A stretch of DNA of 11,692 nucleotides from JAIPEK01 sp041685935 (GTDB taxonomy: Bacteria > Desulfobacterota > Desulfobacteria > Desulfobacterales > Desulfobacteraceae). This document shows, one piece after another, positions 7,158-11,692 of the stretch (within the stretch, counting starts at the first letter, position 1; each line of letters opens with the position of its first letter). Location of the stretch: the NCBI GenBank assembly GCA_041685935.1, contig JAWLES010000071.1, positions 1 through 11,692 on the forward strand. Reading direction: 5' to 3'. The position numbers and the translations under genes were made by a program. The notes beneath the pieces are model-generated. The model saw nothing but the letters and a program-made list of their open reading frames with translations. It was not told the origin of the DNA and did no database searches.

Positions 7158-9164
7158 TTATTCAATTACTTCATCAACTATTTGTGCAATATCCTTTATT
7201 TTCATATCGGAACCGGCTTCAGTCAGACCGTCCGTGAGCATCGTCAGGCAGAAGGGACAGGCGGAAACAACAGTACCTGCGCCTGATCCCGCCACTTCTT
7301 CAGCTCTTTCATTGTTGATGCGTTTTCCGATGGTTTCCTCCATGAACATCCTGGAACCTCCGGCCCCGCAGCAGAACCCCTTGTATCCGGAACGCCCGAG
7401 TTCAACAGGGGCGGACCCCCCCGACACTCTGCTGAGAACATCCCTGGGAGCCTGTACGATTCCGTTCCACCTGCCGAGGTAGCACGAATCATGAAAAGTC
7501 AGTTTTTCCATGTTTTCCCTGCTGACGGACAGTTTCCCTTCATCAAACAACTGCCTGATCAGTTCGGTGTTGTTAACCACTTCGTAAGAGGCTCCGAAAT
7601 CAGGATATTCATTTTTGATTATATTGTAGCAGTGAGGGCATCCGGTGAGTATTTTCGCAGGATTGTACTGGTTGATCACTTCAACATTCTGCATGATCAG
7701 CATCTGGGCAAGGTATTCGTTCCCGGCGCGCCTGGCCATGTCCCCGTTGCAGACCTCCTCAGGTCCGAGTATTGCGAAGTTGACTCCGGCCTTCTGAAGC
7801 ACCCTTGCCATTGCTCTTGAAACCTCCTTTCCCTTGTCGTCAAAGGAGCCGGCACAGCCCACGAACCAGAGCAATTCAGCCTCCGGGTTATCCGACATCA
7901 GAGGAACGTCCATATCCCTGCACCAGTCCGCCCTGGTATCTGCAGGAAATCCCCAGGGGTTTGCCTGATTCTCGAGGCTTGTAAAGGTTTCCACCAGTTC
8001 AGGCGGAAACTCGGCCTCCATTAAAACCCTTTGTTTGCGGATTTCAAACATGAAGTCCAAGTGCTGGATATTAACAGGACAGATATCTTCACAGGCGCGG
8101 CACGTAGTACAGGACCAGATCTCATCTTCAGTGATTCTGCCGTTTTCCCGAATGATCGGAAGTACCGAGTCATACTCTTTTGCAAGGATGTATTGACTGT
8201 TGTCAAAGAGTTCTTCTTTCAGGTCGTGAATCAGTTTTTTGGGGGAAAGCGGCTTATCCGTGCCTGAGGCGGGGCACTGCTCTTCACACCTGCCGCACTC
8301 TGTGCAGGCGTAAAAATTGAGTACGCCCATCCAGCTTGTTTCACTGACTTTTGCAAGCCCGAATGTTTCAGCCTCTTCATCCTCCAGATCGCTTTTTGCA
8401 ATGGCTTTTTCCCTTTCAAGCGGCTTTACGAAAACGTTGGGAACGGCGGCAAGGAGATGAAGGTGTTTGGATCCTGGTATATAAACAAGGAAGCCCAGAA
8501 TGGTTCCGATGTGGATATAATAGAAAATTTCATGAAGAACAAAGAGCCCTGCCCTGTCCATTCCGGTTAAACCGGTAAGCGAAATAAATATGCCTGAGAC
8601 GGGAAACACATTTTCATAACTGAATCCGTGGTCCCCTGCAGGCATAATTGACTGCACCCCGTTAATCAGCATAAAGGTGATAATGATCACGCTGGTGAAC
8701 AGAATAATGTAGTTGGCGTCTTTGCCCATACTCAGATAGTGGGGCTTTACTACCGTTCTTCTGTAAAGTGCATATGCAAGGCCCACCAGCACAAGAGGGG
8801 CAAGTATGTCCGCGATATACAGGTAAACCGAATAGATGCCCGGTATAACGAGTCCGGGTTCAAATCCCGGGAACACCCCTTTTATCATCAATTCCAGCGA
8901 GTGGGGCTGTACAGCAATGAATCCGAAAAAAATAAGGGTGTGGGCCCATCCCGCCCATGTTTTACGCCTGACATTCCTCTGGCCGAGGACATCGGCAATG
9001 CTTTCCCTGATCCGGTCGGCCAGCCTGTCCGGGGAAAAATCCGATTTTCCCTCCACCGAAATCATCAGCCGGTAAAGATGTCTGACTTTGACGAAAAAAA
9101 GCCCGAAAGCTCCTGCAAGTGCCGCCAGCATAATTATAGACTTGACTACAAAATAGCTCCCCAT
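7158..9164 (-). CDS. Membrane Fe-S ETF:quinone oxidoreductase (EMO/HdrD-like with NarI-like membrane domain)
   Basis: A 668-residue fusion. Residues 1-235 form a NarI-like membrane domain with about five to six hydrophobic segments (about 5-25, 71-92, 111-135, 151-168, 186-200, 207-229); His75, His211 and His218 are candidate heme b ligands. Two [4Fe-4S] motifs follow: Cys287/290/293/297 and Cys352/355/358/362, each ending CP. Then two CCG-type (HdrD/GlpC) modules: Cys437, Cys472, Cys509/512, and Cys561, Cys598-Cys599-Gly600, Cys636/639. This architecture matches the EtfAB:menaquinone oxidoreductases of anaerobic Desulfobacterota, which pass electrons from reduced ETF into the quinone pool. 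Adjacency to etfA (27-base gap) supports that partner. The first module has a single Cys (VCNGD) where the second has CCG, a common asymmetry. The start at 9164 has GGGGGA upstream. Alternative role: an HdrD-like reductase with another donor, less likely here. Confidence 0.9.
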   Translation of the reverse strand: MGSYFVVKSIIMLAALAGAFGLFFVKVRHLYRLMISVEGKSDFSPDRLADRIRESIADVLGQRNVRRKTWAGWAHTLIFFGFIAVQPHSLELMIKGVFPGFEPGLVIPGIYSVYLYIADILAPLVLVGLAYALYRRTVVKPHYLSMGKDANYIILFTSVIIITFMLINGVQSIMPAGDHGFSYENVFPVSGIFISLTGLTGMDRAGLFVLHEIFYYIHIGTILGFLVYIPGSKHLHLLAAVPNVFVKPLEREKAIAKSDLEDEEAETFGLAKVSETSWMGVLNFYACTECGRCEEQCPASGTDKPLSPKKLIHDLKEELFDNSQYILAKEYDSVLPIIRENGRITEDEIWSCTTCRACEDICPVNIQHLDFMFEIRKQRVLMEAEFPPELVETFTSLENQANPWGFPADTRADWCRDMDVPLMSDNPEAELLWFVGCAGSFDDKGKEVSRAMARVLQKAGVNFAILGPEEVCNGDMARRAGNEYLAQMLIMQNVEVINQYNPAKILTGCPHCYNIIKNEYPDFGASYEVVNNTELIRQLFDEGKLSVSRENMEKLTFHDSCYLGRWNGIVQAPRDVLSRVSGGSAPVELGRSGYKGFCCGAGGSRMFMEETIGKRINNERAEEVAGSGAGTVVSACPFCLTMLTDGLTEAGSDMKIKDIAQIVDEVIE

Positions 9165-9191
9165 TCCATTCCCCCATCAATTCGGTCAGGT

Positions 9192-10154
9192 TTACTTGTC
9201 TTTAAATTCCCTGAGCACCTCGGTCAACACAGGAACAACCTCGAACATATCTCCGACAATGCCGTAATCACATTTTTCAAAAATCGGAGCGTCTTTATCA
9301 TTGTTGATCGCCACAATCACCTTGGAAGTCTTCATGCCGGCAAAATGCTGTACAGCTCCGGAAACACCGCACGCAATGTAAAGATTCGGGCTTACGGTTT
9401 TACCTGTCTGGCCCACCTGCATTGAATGCGGAGCGAACCCGGCATCAACAGATGCACGGGAAGCACCCACCGCTGCACCGATAACTTCAGCACACTCCTC
9501 CAGCATTTTATAGTTCTCAGGCGCTCCTATGGGGCGGCCGCCCGTGATAATTACAGGTGCTTCGGTCAGCTCCATCCTGCCCTGCTGACTGGCTTTGATC
9601 TCTTTTACAGTGACTTTGCCGCCTTCGGAAATGTCTGCGGTAAACTCTGCTGTTTCAGAATCAACCCGGTTTTCAACAGGGTCAACTGCATTGGGGCGCA
9701 GTGTAAAAAGGACTACGGATCCCTCAAGTTTAACCGTGGCCATTGTTTTACCGGAAAAATGTGATTTAACAGCTGTTCCGGCTCCATAATCAATGCTCTG
9801 GATGTCAGACACATAAGGTGCATCCAGAATTGCACACAGTCTGCCGAAAACATCCCTTCCAGGGGCGGTGGCGAGGCCTGCCATGTATTTGAGGTCAAAT
9901 TCTTCAATTGCTGCAGCAAGCGCTTTTGCACAGAGATCAGGGCTTGAATTGATATCACCTCCGGCCACCCCCAGCCTGACAACCCTGGAAGCACCGTATG
10001 CGGAAAGCTCTTCAGCTGCTTTTGCTGCACAATCCTGGGTGACGAAAGCGACAACCTCATTTTCCCTGTTTCCCAGAGCGGCTGTGATAAGACCGTAGTT
10101 TATGTTTTTCACGGCTCCGTTTTCAGTTTCTATTAAAACACCGGTTTTAGGCAT
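9192..10154 (-). CDS. etfA: Electron transfer flavoprotein alpha subunit
   Basis: A 320-residue ETF alpha subunit of normal length. The N-terminal domain (1-195) has the ETF alpha/beta fold pattern, with GLATAPGRDVFGRLCAIL (93-110) and FSGKTMATV (133-141). The C-terminal FAD domain is clear: GGRPIGAPENYKML (205-218), VGASRASVDAGFAP (229-242), QVGQTGKTVSPNLYIA (246-261), SGAVQHFAGM (265-274), AINNDKDAPIF (282-292) and DYGIVGD (296-302). With EtfB it accepts single electrons from flavin dehydrogenases and passes them to an ETF:quinone oxidoreductase. The ATG at 10154 has GGAGG 7 bases upstream; it lies 27 bases after etfB and 27 before the membrane Fe-S gene, so the three form an electron-transfer block. 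Whether it is bifurcating cannot be settled by eye; the adjacent quinone oxidoreductase argues for a simple, non-bifurcating carrier. Confidence 0.97.
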   Translation of the reverse strand: MPKTGVLIETENGAVKNINYGLITAALGNRENEVVAFVTQDCAAKAAEELSAYGASRVVRLGVAGGDINSSPDLCAKALAAAIEEFDLKYMAGLATAPGRDVFGRLCAILDAPYVSDIQSIDYGAGTAVKSHFSGKTMATVKLEGSVVLFTLRPNAVDPVENRVDSETAEFTADISEGGKVTVKEIKASQQGRMELTEAPVIITGGRPIGAPENYKMLEECAEVIGAAVGASRASVDAGFAPHSMQVGQTGKTVSPNLYIACGVSGAVQHFAGMKTSKVIVAINNDKDAPIFEKCDYGIVGDMFEVVPVLTEVLREFKDK

Positions 10155-10181
10155 TATCTGTCCTCCATATCTTTAATATTT

Positions 10182-10952
10182 CTACAGGATCTTGTTGTCT
10201 TTCAGGGTCTGGACCAGCTCTTCCACACTCTCTCTTACATTGCCCTGCATCATTTTTGCCCCTGATCTTTCCGGAACCGGTTCGAGTTTCAAAGGTCCTT
10301 TGTTTGAAGCAGGGATATCAACACCGAGATCCCCTGGTTCAAACTCCTTGATCTCTTTTTTCTTTGCTTTCATGATATCGGGGAACTTGGGATACCTGGG
10401 TTCGTTCAGGCCTTTTGTGGCCCCTATCACACAAGGGGTGGACATTTCAAGAACTTCTCTTGCGCCGCCTCCGATCTCCCTCTCCGCAGTTGCGGTTTCG
10501 TTCTTCACTTCTAGTGCGGAGATTTCGTTTGCAACCGGAAAATCAAATGCTTTTGCAACCCTGTAGGGCACCTGGGAGCCTTCGGTGTCCACTGAAGTTT
10601 TTCCGGTGAAAATCATGTCAGGGGCCCCGTCGTTTTCAATCGCCGCTTTGAGCGCCTTGGAAGCGGTCCTGCTGTCAAGGAACTTGTCATCCGTTTTCAC
10701 AAGAATACCCCTGGTCGCTCCCATTGCAAGTGCGCTGCGCATGGTTGTCGCAGCCTGGGCCGGCCCCACGGTTACAATGACAACCTCCCCTTTGCCTGCT
10801 TTTTCAACAAGCCTCACCGCCTCTTCAAGGCCGTATTCATCGTACGGGTTTACGACGAATTTCAAACCGGTGGTGTCATAATCATTTTCGCCCTTGATTT
10901 TGATATTCGCCGCCGTGTCCGGTACATGTTTCACACATACATAAACTTGCAT
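10182..10952 (-). CDS. etfB: Electron transfer flavoprotein beta subunit
   Basis: The product is 256 residues from ATG at 10952, typical for EtfB. It opens MQVYVCVKHVPDTAANIK, the family N-terminus, then VVNPYDEYGLEEAVRL, GPAQAATTMRSALAMGATRG and TGKTSVDTEGSQVPYRVA, which line the AMP/FAD-binding pocket. The diagnostic EtfB signature GLNEPRYPKFPDIMKAKKK is intact at about 181-199. It pairs with EtfA to form the heterodimeric carrier. I prefer ATG 10952 to an in-frame GTG at 10958 because AGAGG (10961-10965) is 8 bases from the ATG but only 2 from the GTG. It is separated by about 85 bases, containing a strong hairpin, from the dehydrogenase fragment upstream, and by 27 bases from etfA. Nothing in the sequence is aberrant. 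Confidence 0.97.
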   Translation of the reverse strand: MQVYVCVKHVPDTAANIKIKGENDYDTTGLKFVVNPYDEYGLEEAVRLVEKAGKGEVVIVTVGPAQAATTMRSALAMGATRGILVKTDDKFLDSRTASKALKAAIENDGAPDMIFTGKTSVDTEGSQVPYRVAKAFDFPVANEISALEVKNETATAEREIGGGAREVLEMSTPCVIGATKGLNEPRYPKFPDIMKAKKKEIKEFEPGDLGVDIPASNKGPLKLEPVPERSGAKMMQGNVRESVEELVQTLKDNKIL

Positions 10953-10960
10953 ATCCACAT

Positions 10961-10965
10961 CCTCT
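10961..10965 (-). promoter_or_regulatory. Ribosome binding site fixing the etfB start at ATG 10952
   Basis: AGAGG lies 8 bases from the ATG at 10952 and only 2 bases from the in-frame GTG at 10958, which decides in favour of the ATG. Confidence 0.6.
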
Positions 10966-10990
10966 TTCCACTGGTTTCAAAATTATCAGG

Positions 10991-11022
10991 CCCGGCAGCC
11001 GGCCATAAAGCCGTCCGCCGGG
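10991..11022 (-). terminator. GC-rich intergenic hairpin, possible attenuator or mRNA processing/stabilising element
   Basis: On the minus strand the arms CCCGGCGGACGGC and GCCGGCTGCCGGG pair around the 6-base loop TTTATG: 13 positions with one A-G mismatch and one G-T wobble. It lies between the dehydrogenase fragment and etfB. On the minus strand only a short TTTT follows after several bases (CCTGATAATTTTG), so it is a poor full terminator; partial termination or protection of the upstream mRNA 3' end is more likely. A T-rich stretch flanks it on the plus-strand side, but no plus-strand gene exists to terminate. Confidence 0.5.
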
Positions 11023-11037
11023 TCATTTATTCTTTTT

Positions 11038-11692
11038 TTACGCCTTCATTCTGCTGTTGTCAGGATCATAGAGCGGCATTTTTTCAACTTTTGCGTGCCG
11101 GTTTTCCCCGAGGATATTCACTTCAAGCTCGGTCCCAGGCTCTGCAAGATCAGGTTTTACATATCCAAGTGCAATGCTCTTTTCAATCCTGTGACCATAC
11201 CCTCCTGCGGAAGTCATTCCAACGTATTCACCATCCTTGAAAATTGCGTTGTATCCCAGGGCCTCAGCACCTTCCGTCTCAATCACAAGTGCCACCAGCT
11301 TCTGTTTTACGCCCTCTTCCCTGACTTTCTGCAGCGCCTCCTTGCCGCGGAAATCCTTGTTCCACTTCACGGTCCAGTCGATGTTGGTTTCAAGGGGGTT
11401 GTGGTGCACCGTCTGCTCGGATTTCCACCCCAGAAATCCCTTTTCAAGGCGCATGGATTCCATGGCATACATACCGGTCATCTCGAGTCTGAACTCTTTA
11501 CCTGCTTCCATGAGAGTCTCAAAGAGAGGAATCTGCTGCTCAATGGGGTGGAAAATTTCATACCCGAGTTCGCCCACGTAGTTGATACGGTTAATCATGC
11601 ATTTGACCCTGCCCACAAAAATTTCACGGCTTGCTGCAAACGTTACCGCCTCAGCGGAAATGTCTCCGTAGCATACTTTTTCCAGAATATTG
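11038..11692 (-). CDS. C-terminal part of a dimethylglycine/sarcosine dehydrogenase-type GcvT-domain protein, 5' end outside window
   Basis: The frame ends with TAA at 11038 and is open to the right edge (217 residues visible, beginning NILEKVCYGDISAEAV). A GTG at 11616 is not the start, because the upstream codons continue the family pattern. Visible motifs: RINYVGELGYEIF, MESMRLEKGFLGWKSEQT followed by NPLE, WNKDFRGKEAL, GYVKPDL and the tail MPLYDPDNSRMKA. These are the folate-binding GcvT and GcvT C-terminal barrel domains as found at the end of dimethylglycine and sarcosine dehydrogenases (about 800-850 residues, with an N-terminal FAD oxidoreductase domain). The RLEKG...NPLE pattern fits that class better than stand-alone glycine-cleavage T protein. 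It would move a methyl-derived carbon to tetrahydrofolate and pass electrons to ETF, whose genes follow directly. The FAD half is not visible, so a folate-only protein remains possible. Confidence 0.85.
   Translation of the reverse strand, partial: NILEKVCYGDISAEAVTFAASREIFVGRVKCMINRINYVGELGYEIFHPIEQQIPLFETLMEAGKEFRLEMTGMYAMESMRLEKGFLGWKSEQTVHHNPLETNIDWTVKWNKDFRGKEALQKVREEGVKQKLVALVIETEGAEALGYNAIFKDGEYVGMTSAGGYGHRIEKSIALGYVKPDLAEPGTELEVNILGENRHAKVEKMPLYDPDNSRMKA

Noticed and set aside
8739..9425. Plus-strand open frame (228 codons) crossing the etfA/Fe-S gene junction
   Set aside because: Antisense to two well-supported genes, with no motifs and no ribosome site of note.
10953..10958. GTG at 10958 as the etfB start
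   Set aside because: It is 2 bases from the ribosome site, whereas the ATG at 10952 is 8 bases away and gives the normal EtfB N-terminus.
11038..11616. GTG at 11616 as the start of a short 192-residue GcvT protein
   Set aside because: The frame continues open to the window edge and the 25 upstream residues fit the same domain; there is no ribosome site before the GTG.

Overview
The window reads as one long minus-strand operon for oxidative removal of N-methyl groups from small methylated amines (dimethylglycine and sarcosine, probably starting from a betaine). Ten genes run right to left with gaps of about 85 bases or less and one 4-base overlap. I see no credible plus-strand gene, tRNA, rRNA, mobile element or CRISPR array. 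The gene set (an ETF plus a membrane Fe-S ETF:quinone oxidoreductase next to folate-dependent N-demethylating flavoproteins and a pyrrolysine-free MttB homologue) and the roughly balanced base composition suggest an anaerobic, respiratory bacterium of the Desulfobacterota type (marine sulfate reducers of the Desulfobacteraceae kind). That assignment is inference from gene content only.

Layout in transcription order (high to low coordinates). 11692-11038: the C-terminal part of a GcvT/folate-binding protein of the dimethylglycine/sarcosine dehydrogenase class, cut by the window edge. Then a strong GC-rich hairpin (10991-11022). Next is the electron-transfer block: etfB (10952-10182), etfA (10154-9192) and a 668-residue membrane Fe-S oxidoreductase (9164-7158). 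Then an MttB-superfamily methyltransferase with an unusual N-terminal helical extension (7086-5548) and a YbaK-type aminoacyl-tRNA deacylase homologue (5526-5074). Last comes a complete heterotetrameric sarcosine oxidase set in the usual order soxB (5055-3829), soxD (3749-3492), soxA (3495-571), soxG (558 to beyond position 1).

Proposed joint working: the MttB-like enzyme takes the first methyl group from a quaternary amine (for example glycine betaine) to a corrinoid protein that is not in the window. The dehydrogenase at the right edge and the SoxBDAG complex remove further methyl groups onto tetrahydrofolate as methylene groups. Electrons from the dehydrogenase(s), and possibly also from SoxBDAG, pass to EtfAB and through the membrane Fe-S protein to menaquinone instead of to oxygen. 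Methylene-tetrahydrofolate would then be oxidised through C1 metabolism encoded elsewhere. Family assignments are well supported by visible motifs; exact substrates and the electron path from SoxBDAG are inference.
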